Positions 39,963 through 50,110 of a stretch of 64,000 nt of DNA are shown here, one piece after another. The notes under the pieces were generated by a model, which saw only the letters and a program-made list of their open reading frames with translations, had not been told where the DNA came from and did not search any database. The DNA lies in NCBI GenBank assembly GCA_021399435.1, contig JAJTUP010000131.1, positions 1 through 64,000 of the forward strand, written 5' to 3'. Every line of letters starts with the position of its first letter. Position 1 is the stretch's first letter. The DNA comes from Diaporthe sp. PMI_573 (lineage: Eukaryota; Ascomycota; Sordariomycetes; Diaporthales; Diaporthaceae). Made by a program: the position numbers and the translations under genes.

Positions 39963-41588
39963 ATGGATGAAGGACTGTTCAAGACCTTCCAGGCCAAGTC
40001 AAAGGTGAAAGGCAAAGGCGAAGACCTATTTGACATCTCAGTTTACAACAACAAGAAGTCTACGGAGAGATTTCACCAAATGATTACAGAGTTGTCGGAT
40101 CTAGCAAGAGATGCTATTCCCACTGCTTTTCACGAGACGCTCAAAGCCCTTGCTGAGGATGATCGCTTGATGCGTCTCTACAGTCAGAATATTGACTGCC
40201 TGGACACGTCGATCCAACCTCTGGCAACTAATATACCACTCAATATGGAGGCACCCTGGCCAGTGACAATACAGCTTCATGGTGGACTCGACAAGATACA
40301 ATGTACGAAATGCAGCCACATTCAAGGTTTTGACAAATTGCTCTTCCAAGGGCCGGAGGCCCCTTTGTGTAAAGCATGCGCAGAGAATGACCGGATTCGC
40401 ACAGAACAGAATGGAAAAAGGAGCCATGGAATTGGACGTCTCACGCCACGTGTGGTATTATACCACGGACCTAGCCCGGATGCAGAAGCTATTGGTAAAG
40501 TCTCTCAAGCAGACTTACGTTCTGTCCCCAACGTCGTTATTGTGGTCGGTACGTCCCTTACAATACCGGGCGTGAAAAAGCTTGTGAGGGAGCTATGCCA
40601 GGCAACACGCTCAAAGAAGCACGGACTCACAGCGTGGCTGAACGTGGATCCTCCGCCCCAGGAAACAAACAACCTCTGGAATTTTGTTATCCGTGGCAAG
40701 TGTGATGATTTTGCTGTGAAGCTCAATCTTCTTGGTACAACTTCCGACATTCAGGTTGCAGAGGAAGAAGAGGATTTCAGAATCGTCACTTCACCCACAG
40801 ACCATCGAATAGTCGAGGGTCCAGAATCTCCCATCTGGAAAGGCATTCAAGACATCAAGCATACTGGGGCTATGAAAGCGTCCCATGGTAGGATGGAAAA
40901 GCTACGAAGTGACTGGCGAAACATGGTGAAGCAGTATTGCGAAGCACGTATTGAAAGCGGAAAAATCAATCAACGCAAAGGTGGGAGGGAGGAGTGCAGC
41001 AGCAATGATCTAAAAGTCGATGAACTGCACAACTACCAAGATCAACACGAGATCAGGAGTGATGGCACTTCAGACGATGGAACAGCCTATTTCGCGCCAT
41101 GGGTTATACGAAACCTGCCTCCCAAACTCGTCTGTGACTGTGTCACTGCAGAGTTCGACACCAATAATTGGGGAACCCCTCGGGCTGTAATCCAGCTTCG
41201 ACGTACCGCTGAGATTATCACGCGGAAATGGGTGTTGAGATCACATGGACGTTATCCTAAAGCTCATTCTGACATCGATACAAGTTCGGATGATTTCAAG
41301 CTCAAGGTTGTCGCTCTATTCTTTGGTATACATTCATTACGAAAAGCTGCGTTCTGGAAGAACATAGGGGCTCTTGGGCTTAGTGAAGCCAACTTTGTTC
41401 CTTTCTATGGGAACATACTCCAAAAGGCTCTTCGCCGTGAAAGGGCTGCCGAACAGAGCGGGGGAGTGGCCTGGCTGTGCGAGCAACATCCTACTACTCG
41501 AGTTTGTTGTCTTGCGCAAAGTTCTGAACTCAAATACCGCCTCACAATTGAGCCGCAGGATGCTGATTTCAGAGAAGGTACTTTGTAG
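39963..41588 (+). CDS. Sirtuin-like (Hst3/Hst4 type) half of a sirtuin-Ulp1 gene
   Basis: 541 aa. Clearly of the SIR2 family, NAD-dependent deacylases of the nucleus: QNID (75-78), catalytic His106 in QLHGG, zinc ligands C114, C117, C136 and C139, and VVGTSLTIPGV (GTS at 196-198), an Hst3/Hst4-like ending. The family's first NAD loop (G-A-G-I-S...P-D-F-R) is absent: the frame begins only at EGLFKTF, right after it, and upstream DNA has stops. The canonical G after QNID is Cys79. So an upstream exon is missed or the enzyme is dead. Residues 330-541 are unrecognised. It ends at a TAG; the same frame continues into the Ulp1 part. Confidence 0.75.
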   Translation: MDEGLFKTFQAKSKVKGKGEDLFDISVYNNKKSTERFHQMITELSDLARDAIPTAFHETLKALAEDDRLMRLYSQNIDCLDTSIQPLATNIPLNMEAPWPVTIQLHGGLDKIQCTKCSHIQGFDKLLFQGPEAPLCKACAENDRIRTEQNGKRSHGIGRLTPRVVLYHGPSPDAEAIGKVSQADLRSVPNVVIVVGTSLTIPGVKKLVRELCQATRSKKHGLTAWLNVDPPPQETNNLWNFVIRGKCDDFAVKLNLLGTTSDIQVAEEEEDFRIVTSPTDHRIVEGPESPIWKGIQDIKHTGAMKASHGRMEKLRSDWRNMVKQYCEARIESGKINQRKGGREECSSNDLKVDELHNYQDQHEIRSDGTSDDGTAYFAPWVIRNLPPKLVCDCVTAEFDTNNWGTPRAVIQLRRTAEIITRKWVLRSHGRYPKAHSDIDTSSDDFKLKVVALFFGIHSLRKAAFWKNIGALGLSEANFVPFYGNILQKALRRERAAEQSGGVAWLCEQHPTTRVCCLAQSSELKYRLTIEPQDADFREGTL

Positions 41589-43301
41589 ATCCAGCCCTTT
41601 CCAGTTCCTTCAGCTGACTTGGATGTACTAGAGATTCGTGTCCTCCGATCACCCGAGACAACACACAAACATTCAAACACATCTCTAGCTCTCTCACCAC
41701 AGCTGTCAACGTCTCAAGCCTACACCAAGTCCAGATCAAATCAAGCTACTTCAGTCGCTAATCCCGCCTCTGAAAGAGGCGGTCACAGCTACTCCGAAGG
41801 ACCCAATGGCAATACGTCAGAGCTAGCCACAGGTAGCAGTCCAAGCCAAAATTGGGGCGTGAGGGACTTGGAGAAAAAGGCTAGTGACACGCCATCTTCT
41901 TGCAAAATATTGCCTGAATCGCTCGCCCACCGATCCACACCATCCACACCAGCACAACTATCACCACAACACACACAGTGCCTGGGCCCTACTAAGGTTG
42001 GAATTACGAGACATTCCCACATTACCAGTCAGCAGGATCCGATCGACTTAACTCAAGATACTGCAGGCCCAGCGCAGCCGTATCTTTTCGCACCGCTGCT
42101 GCCATTCCTTCCACAGGATCTCGAGAGGCTTAAATGCAACAATGATCAGAGTGGATGGCTCAATGATTGCCTTATGAACACTTTTGCGGAGTATTTTACC
42201 TCCGTTGCCTCTCAAATCAGTACTATGTCCAGCGGCGCGTGGGACTGTCAGGACTCAACTGAATGGACACTCCCGTGCCACGAGTCTAGTACTTTTGCCC
42301 TCCAAATCAACGTCAACAACAAGCACTGGGTGTTGCTCAGAATTTACGTGGGTCCACGTGAGGCTGTGCTGTTTGATCCAAACGGGCCAACTGAGGACAA
42401 TAATGACCAGTGCTTGCAATTAGCTCGCCGTTTTGTCACCAATCGGCTCCCAGACCCGTACAATGACTGGGACAAAGGCTGGCATATTGCACATCCGACC
42501 AAAATCCTGCAGCAGAGCAATTCTTACGACTGCGGCCTCTGTTGTATCATTATGACTGCCTACGATGCTGCTGGTATAGACGCGCCATCCTCGATCGACA
42601 GCAAGCTTTATCGACTGTTTCTGCTCGCTCTAGGTACAAACGTCAATTTTGTGCACGTGGCTAGCCGTGGCGGCCAATATAGCGACGTTCCGGTCGCAGG
42701 CCCTTTACGGCTCTGGGATATGCTTTCTGACAAAGTCGCATATGAACATGAATTCCTCGGTTTATCCCCAGACGATATGGATGCGGCTAGTGCGACTTTA
42801 GCCTCTGCGAATACGCTTCAGGGTAACAGAGAGTTGCAGAGCACCATGAGAAAACTTTTACAACGACAGCAAGAGGCCGCAAATTACCACATTGATGCCT
42901 GCGTCTCCAAGCTCCGATCGTTTCAGGCAGCTCTTCAACAACTGACAACCCTGATGTCGGCCATTGAAAATGCAAGATCCTCTCTGACCGATCAATTGCA
43001 AGATCCCCTGCACGAACTGCAACATGACGAGACTCTCCTCAGAGATATGATTAAATCTGCCAAGGGTTTAAAGAGCAATGTCGTCTTGAGGAGCGAACTT
43101 GAAAGCAAGATCAAGCACGTCACGAAAAATATCGCTTGCCAAAGGGGTGAAGAAATAAAGAGGCGTGAGCGTCTCGTGTGCCTACGAAGGGCTGTGGAGG
43201 AAGTTGACATGGCCGCGGCTGGACAACACATTGAGGTCCTGATACAGCAATATCTCAGAGACCATCAGATTCACGAGGACTGTTCCTTGTCGACAGAGTG
43301 A
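41589..43301 (+). CDS. Ulp1/C48 SUMO-protease half with coiled coil
   Basis: Open frame continuing in phase from the sirtuin after one TAG (41586-41588), usable from about 41589 (first listed TTG at 41619). After a disordered Ser/Thr/Pro region with a likely SUMO-interacting motif (PIDLTQD, about residue 141) comes a C48 cysteine-protease domain: His236 in NKHWVLL, Asp253 in LFDPNG, Gln299, Cys305 in SYDCGLCC. All catalytic residues are present, so SUMO or ubiquitin-like cleavage is plausible. The last 180 residues form a long coiled coil. A 36-nt intron (41578-41613, GTACTT...TTCAG) would join both halves in phase but is unusually short. Confidence 0.75.
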   Translation: MQPFPVPSADLDVLEIRVLRSPETTHKHSNTSLALSPQLSTSQAYTKSRSNQATSVANPASERGGHSYSEGPNGNTSELATGSSPSQNWGVRDLEKKASDTPSSCKILPESLAHRSTPSTPAQLSPQHTQCLGPTKVGITRHSHITSQQDPIDLTQDTAGPAQPYLFAPLLPFLPQDLERLKCNNDQSGWLNDCLMNTFAEYFTSVASQISTMSSGAWDCQDSTEWTLPCHESSTFALQINVNNKHWVLLRIYVGPREAVLFDPNGPTEDNNDQCLQLARRFVTNRLPDPYNDWDKGWHIAHPTKILQQSNSYDCGLCCIIMTAYDAAGIDAPSSIDSKLYRLFLLALGTNVNFVHVASRGGQYSDVPVAGPLRLWDMLSDKVAYEHEFLGLSPDDMDAASATLASANTLQGNRELQSTMRKLLQRQQEAANYHIDACVSKLRSFQAALQQLTTLMSAIENARSSLTDQLQDPLHELQHDETLLRDMIKSAKGLKSNVVLRSELESKIKHVTKNIACQRGEEIKRRERLVCLRRAVEEVDMAAAGQHIEVLIQQYLRDHQIHEDCSLSTE

Positions 43302-43621
43302 GGTGTCACCCTTCGCAAGGATCTTGTTCGTAGCTATTTTCACATTGGAATATGGGAATCAGATCATTTCGGTAGTCGGGGCATGTGATGTTCTCAGTGT
43401 TGGCGTCAGGGATTGGTGTCCTTCCAAACGATAATATTAAAGGCACTGGTTGGCGTCAGGTTATGGAAATCCATATCCAATCGTGGCCCTACAAGTGAGT
43501 AAGCATCAACAAATTATACCTAATAGCAGGCAAGCTGCCCGCCCAAAGAAACTGGGAAAGTGCGCCGTTTGGGTCCGCACTAATATCTGTCAATTTGGAA
43601 CTACGTGACGGCCGCCATTAG

Positions 43622-44404
43622 AATAATGTCGCTGACTGCGGATGTTGCTTCGTCGAATACGCTCTGAATCGCATGGTCCATTGCGATGGAGAGACCCTGC
43701 ACTGGTTCTGTCGAGATTGTGCAAGGATGATGGCCGAGACCCAGATCGGGCTGTCGAAGTACCGCCTGGACTGCATGTCTACAGATGGCTGTACGGGTGG
43801 CTTTGTAACGGACCAAAAGGAGATCTTCCTCGATACACACTCTGTGACGGCTTTGGACCGCATCGAGCAAGAGGCCGTTCAGCGAGAAGCAGGAATTGAA
43901 AACCTTGAGACGTGTCCGCAGTGTCCATTTGCCGCCGAGTATCCCCCCATCGAGGAAGACAAGGAGTTCCGATGCCTTAATCCAGATTGTGCTGTCACGA
44001 GTTGTCGATTGTGCAGGAAGGAAACCCATGTCCCCAAAACATGTGCCGAGGCAACCTTGGACAACGGCCATTCTGCTAGACATGAGATTGAGGAAGCAAT
44101 GTCGGCAGCTTTGATACGGACGTGCAACAAATGCTCAGCACCATTTATAAAGGAAAATGGCGGCAACAAGATGACCTGCACGAAGTGTAGGAACATTCAG
44201 TGCTACATCTGTTCGAAGTCGTGCGATTATAGCCATTTTGACGATGCCAGACGGGGTGGAAAGACAGGCAACTGCCCACTGTTCGACGACGGCTATGGTG
44301 TCGAGAAGCGGCATCAAGAAGAAGTACGAGTGGCAGAGGAACAAGCTAGGAAGAGAGCCCGAGAGATGCACCCAAAGGTTCAGATCGACCTGCTGGACTT
44401 CTAA
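43622..44404 (+). CDS. RBR-type E3 ubiquitin ligase (TRIAD3/RNF216-like), 5' incomplete
   Basis: About 260 codons. RING1: CGCCFVEYALNRMVHC, then WFCRDC. IBR: CPQCPFAAEY, FRCLNPDC, SCRLCRKETHVPKTC. RING2: CNKCSAPFIKENGGNKMTC, then CYICSKSCDYSHF; in RNF216 homologs a RING2 Cys forms the ubiquitin thioester. The tail is Arg/Glu-rich. The frame opens right after an acceptor-like TTAG at 43621; no start or upstream exon was found, so the N-terminal region usual for the family is missing or on an unrecognised exon. An ATG at 43673 would cut RING1. Likely cytosolic or nuclear ligase. Same strand as the sirtuin-Ulp1 gene, 320 bp downstream. Confidence 0.75.
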   Translation, partial: NNVADCGCCFVEYALNRMVHCDGETLHWFCRDCARMMAETQIGLSKYRLDCMSTDGCTGGFVTDQKEIFLDTHSVTALDRIEQEAVQREAGIENLETCPQCPFAAEYPPIEEDKEFRCLNPDCAVTSCRLCRKETHVPKTCAEATLDNGHSARHEIEEAMSAALIRTCNKCSAPFIKENGGNKMTCTKCRNIQCYICSKSCDYSHFDDARRGGKTGNCPLFDDGYGVEKRHQEEVRVAEEQARKRAREMHPKVQIDLLDF

Positions 44405-44959
44405 CCGTCTGGTCAAATTAAGGTTGAGGAGGAACACTCCACAGACTAAGAGACAACTTTAGAAATGTACTAGTAGATGAGTAATAGTTGCCCTTTCGGG
44501 CCAGACCCGCCGGGCGTTAATTGATTATGTGTGTGTGTGTGTGTGTACTACAGTACAGTGAACAATACATACAGTACAGTACTGTACCACGGTATCACAC
44601 CGAAGTACCTGACGCGTGACGATTTCGTGATCTATGGCGGCTGGTGTGGGATGCTTCTGCTAGTACCGTGATCGGCAATCCACAATTCCTACGCCTCCCT
44701 ACTATCGCCTCAATCCCGATCAAGAACTAGGCGTTGAGCTTCAGGAGTTGACAAAGGATCACAGAGGTCAAAACCATACTAGAGTACAAGTCAAGATTCT
44801 TCCGACCGTCTCTATAAGTCTGCCGATGGTCAGTAGCCGAAATCTGACGAAAAGGTCTTGCCATCGCTAAAGCAGGTTGAGCAAAATGTGGGCTCCAACG
44901 ACGTGCATTCACGCCGCAGATCTTACGCTCTACCCCGGCGACCCCAGGCCTTCCAAAGT
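44405..44959. other. Intergenic with (TG)n
   Basis: A (TG)9-10 tract at 44528-44546, then repeated AGTACAGT steps to about 44590. No gene seen. Confidence 0.5.
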
Positions 44960-45320
44960 TTGAGATTTCTCTTCTATTGGGTCGAGGTGACGTTGATCAA
45001 CATTCGAAACTTACCTTAAAAGAACCGAAGCGGATGTTGTTGTTGTTACGGCCGAGACATGTCTCATAGATCTATACAATCTTGTTGGGCTGTGACCTGT
45101 TGTCCTTCATTCTGAATCCGAATTGCCACCACCATGTCCGCTCTCGAGAAGGGTCGTGACATATCGTGAAGCCGGGGAACCGCTCAAATTTATCAGTCGT
45201 CCAAGCCTCATAATCTGGAAACTTGCTGGGTGCATATCTTGTTGAGGCTGAACTGCTTGGCGGCTCGGAAGGCAGCGCCGCTGAGGAGTCATCCTCTATC
45301 TCTTCATCAATCGAGTCCAT
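44960..45320 (-). pseudogene. hAT N-terminus with transition-type stop
   Basis: [20 protein letters not shown] begins an hAT-like N-terminus; [14 protein letters not shown] matches the start of a BED zinc finger (W-x-W-x-[FY]-G-[FY]). At 45072-45074 the reading NKIV-stop-IYETCLGR corresponds to W-x-C-x-x-C in other hATs: TGG became TAG and TGT became TAT, both G-to-A. A GGTAAGT donor-like site follows. No downstream catalytic part is present. Confidence 0.5.
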
Positions 45321-46340
45321 AGTGGTTGGAAACGGCTACAAACAGTACAGAGGTCAAGTCGAATTCGAATTCGCCGCTCAGTTCCTTTTCTTCGGTCATT
45401 CCCGTTGTAGCGCGTCGCTGTCGCGTGTGGCTGCCTACGGCTGCCTGGTGGCTTACAAAGATGTTTTGGCAGACGCGTCCGGCGAAAGAACTGGCGCATA
45501 CTACCCTATCTACCCCAGACACCTTCGATATACATGGCGATCGACGATCAAATCGATCACTCGATCGATTTCCAATCTTGGTACGAAGTGAAAAGAGCCA
45601 GTCCATGGGTGGCTCACAAATGCTGCTACTGCGATTACTATCACCGGAAAAAACAGAAGATCGAGAAGGCAAGGTCTAGCGAGGTGCGATTCCACATACA
45701 CAAGTCAATCCAAAATCTTTGCCATCCTGAAGCACATACCAATCATACTATTCCAAGAAAAGATTTAAACATTTTGAGACTATTACGTTGTCAACAATAA
45801 TTCAAGTGGACCCTTGGCCGTCCATTATATGGAACACTCTATATTGCAAAATACTACTATCTATCCACTCCTTAGGCCCGCCAGCTCTGAAACACCGAGT
45901 CATTATCCAGAGCCTCCAAGATATCCTGATCAAGAGAGGAAGAAAAGCAGTGAGATCTACCAGGATAGCCTTATACCCCTTCGTCAGGGTCAGACTGTTC
46001 ACCAATGTCGGCCACAATCTCGTCTTGAACTTCTTCGGCCTCAATCTCTTTCGAGCCGAACGCGATGCCTATGAAACCTGTAATACGGTTTGAGAAACCC
46101 AAATATTGTGAAGCAAAAGCAAGCATGCCTGCGCCAAGCGATAGGCTTTGTCATCCAATCAAGCGTACGGCGATACTGAGTGCTGTTCCATAAAACTTCT
46201 CGATTACCCTCTGATCGTCCAAGCAGTTCCTTGTGTGAGCGGCTATCGTGCAGCTTCCGTCTTGAGTGCGGCGTGCCTCAGTGATGTTTTTTGATACCGC
46301 AAGTTTGTGAGTCTCCATTGAAATTCTCAGGAAGGATTGC
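45321..46340. other. Intergenic
   Basis: Overlapping short ORFs on both strands, the longest about 120 codons, none with a recognised domain. ATCGAT/GATCGA motifs cluster at 45540-45575. Nothing supported. Confidence 0.4.
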
Positions 46341-47219
46341 TTAGGTACGTTTTACAAATGGAGGGGGCGTTAGCGTTGTATAGAAACCAATATGAACTTC
46401 TTCGTAATCCTTGACAAATATAGAGTCCGCAGACGAGAGATCGCTGATACTGTCGAAATAGTTCTGGCCGCATAGAACAGCTTTGTTTTCATTCTGGACA
46501 TAGCGCATGAGGTCTCGGTTTGCAGTATTGTCCGTACTAGGCATGTCTTCCTCGGTGAAAATTGCGTGCTGATTGAGTGGGCCAGGCTCATTCCTGAGAC
46601 GCCCGTCCTTTTTCGGATTGTCGCCCTTCTCCACGTCTGGATTTGCCTGCAATTGGCTCCGGTGCTTCTTCGTTTGCTCTGACTCCTCACAGAGGCTATC
46701 CGTGCTTCGTTTAAGGCAATGCTCTGACACAAGGTGGCACAGCACCACGACTAAGCAGATGAAGCCAATGACGGACCAGAAGATGATCACGGTCTCTCCG
46801 AGCTTGTAGAATATGTCGACGTGGTAGGCGTGGTCGGCGTGTCCCGCCTCGCGCAGGAGTTCGGCCCAGCGGTACCTATGCACGGCGTCCCATGCCGGCG
46901 CCGTGATGACGAGATGCAAGATCGAAGCACCTTCCAGGCCGAAAATGACATTGCGCCAACACCCGGGTCCCCGAAGCTTATAGCTACATCCTATCACGAC
47001 GCTGTTGCCGAGGAGTCCGCTGGAGGCGAAAAAGAGGATGGCCACGGCCCAGTTCCAGTTATTGCTCCCATGTCCCGAGAGTCGAACGAAGTCCCCGAGC
47101 CATTTGCGAGCTTCAACGATGGCGTAGAGGTTGAAGCCAAAACTGGCTGTACTGAAAAGGACTACGACAATAATGATGAGTGTATATCCCCCCCAGAGAG
47201 CCTTTTGCTTGAAGTCCAT
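46341..47219 (-). CDS. Four-helix membrane protein, unrecognised
   Basis: About 292 aa from the ATG giving MDFKQKALWGGYTLIIIVVV; an upstream ATG adds 30 less likely residues. Four hydrophobic segments: near 12-35 (YTLIIIVVVLFSTASFGFNL), 60-80 (WAVAILFFASSGLLGNSVVI), 92-110 (NVIFGLEGASILHLVITAP) and 140-165 (TVIIFWSVIGFICLVVVLCH). A basic/acidic cytoplasmic tail of about 120 residues follows. The layout recalls MARVEL-like or other small fungal four-TM proteins, without a diagnostic motif. No breaks; no visible intron. Confidence 0.55.
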   Translation of the reverse strand: MDFKQKALWGGYTLIIIVVVLFSTASFGFNLYAIVEARKWLGDFVRLSGHGSNNWNWAVAILFFASSGLLGNSVVIGCSYKLRGPGCWRNVIFGLEGASILHLVITAPAWDAVHRYRWAELLREAGHADHAYHVDIFYKLGETVIIFWSVIGFICLVVVLCHLVSEHCLKRSTDSLCEESEQTKKHRSQLQANPDVEKGDNPKKDGRLRNEPGPLNQHAIFTEEDMPSTDNTANRDLMRYVQNENKAVLCGQNYFDSISDLSSADSIFVKDYEEVHIGFYTTLTPPPFVKRT

Positions 47220-47309
47220 TGTAGAAGATCGAGCAAAATACAAAATGTGAACGCTATAGGCGTGGGTACAGTAGTGATGTAGTCTCGTTTGTGCCGAGAC
47301 AAGGGGCAA

Positions 47310-48529
47310 GCAACATGAGTTGTCGGAGAACGAACCGGCGGCAATATCTGCTGCGTTTTAATTTCTTGGGTTTGTCGCCCGCTGTATCCCTGCAAATATG
47401 CAGGGGGGTGGTCAGTTACCTACCTAATCACCACTATCGCGGATGCTCCTTTGCGCGGAGCGAGACAACAGGCCCTACTGCAGCCCTCAGAGCTGTCGAG
47501 TATGATCTGTTTTGAACAAGCTTAGATTGAAATTTCTTGATGGCTGCCGTTGCAAACAATGCTTTTACACCGTGCAGCTGACTGGCTTTGCACAAGCTTT
47601 GCCGGATACACTCGGCTTCTGCCTGTTGGAAGAATGCATGGTCGATTCGCCCTGGCTAGTTCTGCCTTCGCTGTGGATTGAAGGGCGAATCTTTCCACCG
47701 AGTGACAGCCGGATAACAAATTTGGACAGTTTTTTGCGCTCCATTCTCTGCTGAGGCTCAACACCAGGAACCAGGACCCGAATCTTCACACCGTTGGCGG
47801 TGGAATAATCATCAACCCAGCCATCTACACCGTTCCGGAGGTGGTCCCGGAGGTGGGACCAGACACCAACTACGACCTCCTGCAAAGCACGCCTCTGCCC
47901 CGCCCGAGCTGCCTGTTCAATGGGCCGACATCCTTAGACCGCAAATTACAGAAGTCCATCTATGTTTAAGTTATATGGAGCTGTACTTAGGCATGTGGCG
48001 TTAACGCCTGCACAAGTCTTTTCCCTTCCGGGGCCTTTATTATAGTCTTTCATATTTTGAGGTCTTGTACACCAATAGCCAATCTCTACTACACACGCCA
48101 TCAGGGACGTCTTGGTTTGATATATACCCGTTAGCCTTTATTTTCTACAATGCTCAGACAGCACTACTGAGGGACTCGACTCCTTTCCAAGGCGGAGATA
48201 TTTCCATTGGTAGTGACACCACGGTGATAAACAACTATAACCCCTCAACATCACTGACACCTGTCTGTATTGGTTCAGCCATGCAAAAGACCTCGGACAT
48301 GTGGTATCACGCCATGCCGATGACAGCGTCTCGAATCGATAGTGGTAGCGCGGTCGCGGCACTTCAGGACAACGTTGATCAAAGCCTAATGCAGTGCAGG
48401 GACATGCACAGTTCTTCAACGATGCCGAACACGCCTGCATTTTCTAGCGATAACTCGACACCGGTCTAGCAGCACAATACAAATTGGAGCCCTGTCACTT
48501 TTGAGCGGGCGTCATTACCGGCCATTGCC
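47310..48529. other. Unassigned stretch with coding-like fragments
   Basis: A plus-strand stretch at about 47790-47973 (HTVGGGIIINPAIYTVPEVV...) and an ORF at 48065-48469 (134 aa, Ser/Thr-rich, no domain) look protein-like but I cannot assign them. They may be debris of the genes whose 3' parts follow. Confidence 0.3.
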
Positions 48530-49456
48530 TTGACATCCTACGGCCTGACCGATTTCGTCGACGCCGGAGAGTTTAAGGAGAACGCTGACTTCAAGCTTCG
48601 CGAGATGCTCAGGCTCTACGCTGAGAACGCGCAGTGTAAACACATCTATTTGGCCGCCTGCCACGACGCCGGCTACGTCTCGCAGCTTACCGCCTACCGA
48701 GGGCACAGCGACCGCTTCACGCTCATCAGAACGTCCGGCCTCCATTTCCATGACGAGTTTACAAAGCTTGGCCTGGGTATTGAGGAGTTGCCTGGGGTCT
48801 TCCGCGCTACCGGTTCTGCTATGGATGTGTTATACCCTAAGCCAATACTGGGGAAGCCCAACACAGCTCCGCTTCCCTCCAGGAGCCGGCCCACAGAGTC
48901 GAGAGATATCTGCGCCTTCCACTCGGTGGGTAGGTGCAAATATGGAGAAACCTGCAAGAACCTGCACGTTGGTCCTTCGCCATCGCCTCTTGCGCTCAGG
49001 CCTTCCAAGCTGAGTCGGTCTTCCTGGCGGAATGGAAGTGAACCTTACGACACGTCCGATTATTCCTTGCCAGCTAAAAATCATGCCGCTTCCAACCGAA
49101 GCTACCTATAGTAGCCCGACCTCTTCGCTAAACTGCCGAAGAGAGACGAAATTCTAGACGGCCACATGGCCGTCAATGCTTCACAGCAGCGCCTCGACGC
49201 TTACATCCCCGTTCCGACCTCAGAGTCCGAGAACCGCCTCAAACTCAGGTCCTCGATGCAGCGGCTCTGCAATTCGAAACATCTAACCGGGTCTTGTCCC
49301 AATCCACATTGCGAATACGACCACAACCCGCTCGAAGAAGACCTCATTCCCACTCTCGAGTGGCTCGCCAGGTCGTTGCCCTGCCCCCGACGCGACAAGT
49401 GCCGTAACGCGTCTTGCACGTCCGGCCACCTCTGCCAGAAGCATGACTGCAAGCCC
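48530..49456 (+). pseudogene. CCCH zinc-finger / DUF7923-like protein, broken
   Basis: C-terminal two thirds of a fungal CCCH protein. Homology starts inside the conserved domain (LTDFVDAGEFKENADFKLRE, MLRLYAENAQCKHIYLAACH). A CCCH finger follows (CAFHSVGRCKYGETCKNLH), and a second Cys/His region (CNSKHLTGSCPNPHCEYDH, CPRRDKCRNASCTSGHLC). Two consecutive TAG codons at 49109-49114 interrupt one continuous frame just before DLFAKLPKRDEI; CAG-CAG to TAG-TAG by C-to-T is the simplest cause. The N-terminus is missing and the 3' end is fused to a glucanase tail. Intact relatives probably bind RNA. Confidence 0.72.
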
Positions 49457-49458
49457 CG

Positions 49459-49899
49459 TACTACGAGAGAGACAAGGGTAACGACTTCAGCAACTCCACC
49501 ACGCTCTTCGATTACATCTACAGAACCTCGCTCAACGCCTCCCAGGGCAAGCCTGTCTGGGTGACAGAGACAGGCTACCCGGCCTCGGGCCCGACCTTTG
49601 GACAGGCGGTCGCCAGCGTGTCTAACGCCGGGCAGTACTGGCAGGACATTGGGTGTGAAAGGCTCTTTGGAAGGGTAAATACTTGGTGGTACACTCTGAG
49701 GGATTCAAATCCTGCGAACAAGGAGAAGTTTGCCATTACCGACAACCTCAGCACGACAGCCAAGTTCAACCTTACCTGTGCTCCCGGTAGTGGGGCCCCT
49801 GCCGCCATCAACCTTGAGTCTAAGGCGCCGTCTGCTTATTCTAATCACCCACTATTCATCGCTTCCGCACTTGGTCTCAGTCTTTGGGTCATTTGGTAG
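49459..49899 (+). pseudogene. GH17 beta-1,3-glucanase C-terminal fragment
   Basis: Matches the end of fungal GPI-anchored endo-1,3-beta-glucanases (cell-wall remodelling): PYYERDKGNDFSNSTTLF, the nucleophile motif VWVTETGYPASGP (E in TETG), GCERLFGRVNTWWYTLRDSN, FAITDNLSTTAKFNLTC. A C-terminal hydrophobic segment (HPLFIASALGLSLWVIW) follows, as expected for GPI attachment. The signal peptide and first half of the barrel are absent; instead the frame is preceded in another frame by the CCCH protein, with the junction at about 49455. Confidence 0.82.
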
Positions 49900-50110
49900 C
49901 CATGAGGCCTGTATCTCTACTGCTTTGAGGTAGTAGTCTCTTTGTGTAACAATAGATGTTCATATGGATAGCATCCTCTGTTTCATGTAATATTATTACA
50001 GCGTTTCAATCTATTAACTCGATATGGGAAGACTTCCCACAGCAGAAATTTTCCCTGCAAGTTGAAACTTGGTCTTGCTGTGGGTGAGATCTAGTGAAAG
50101 GGCCTATCAT

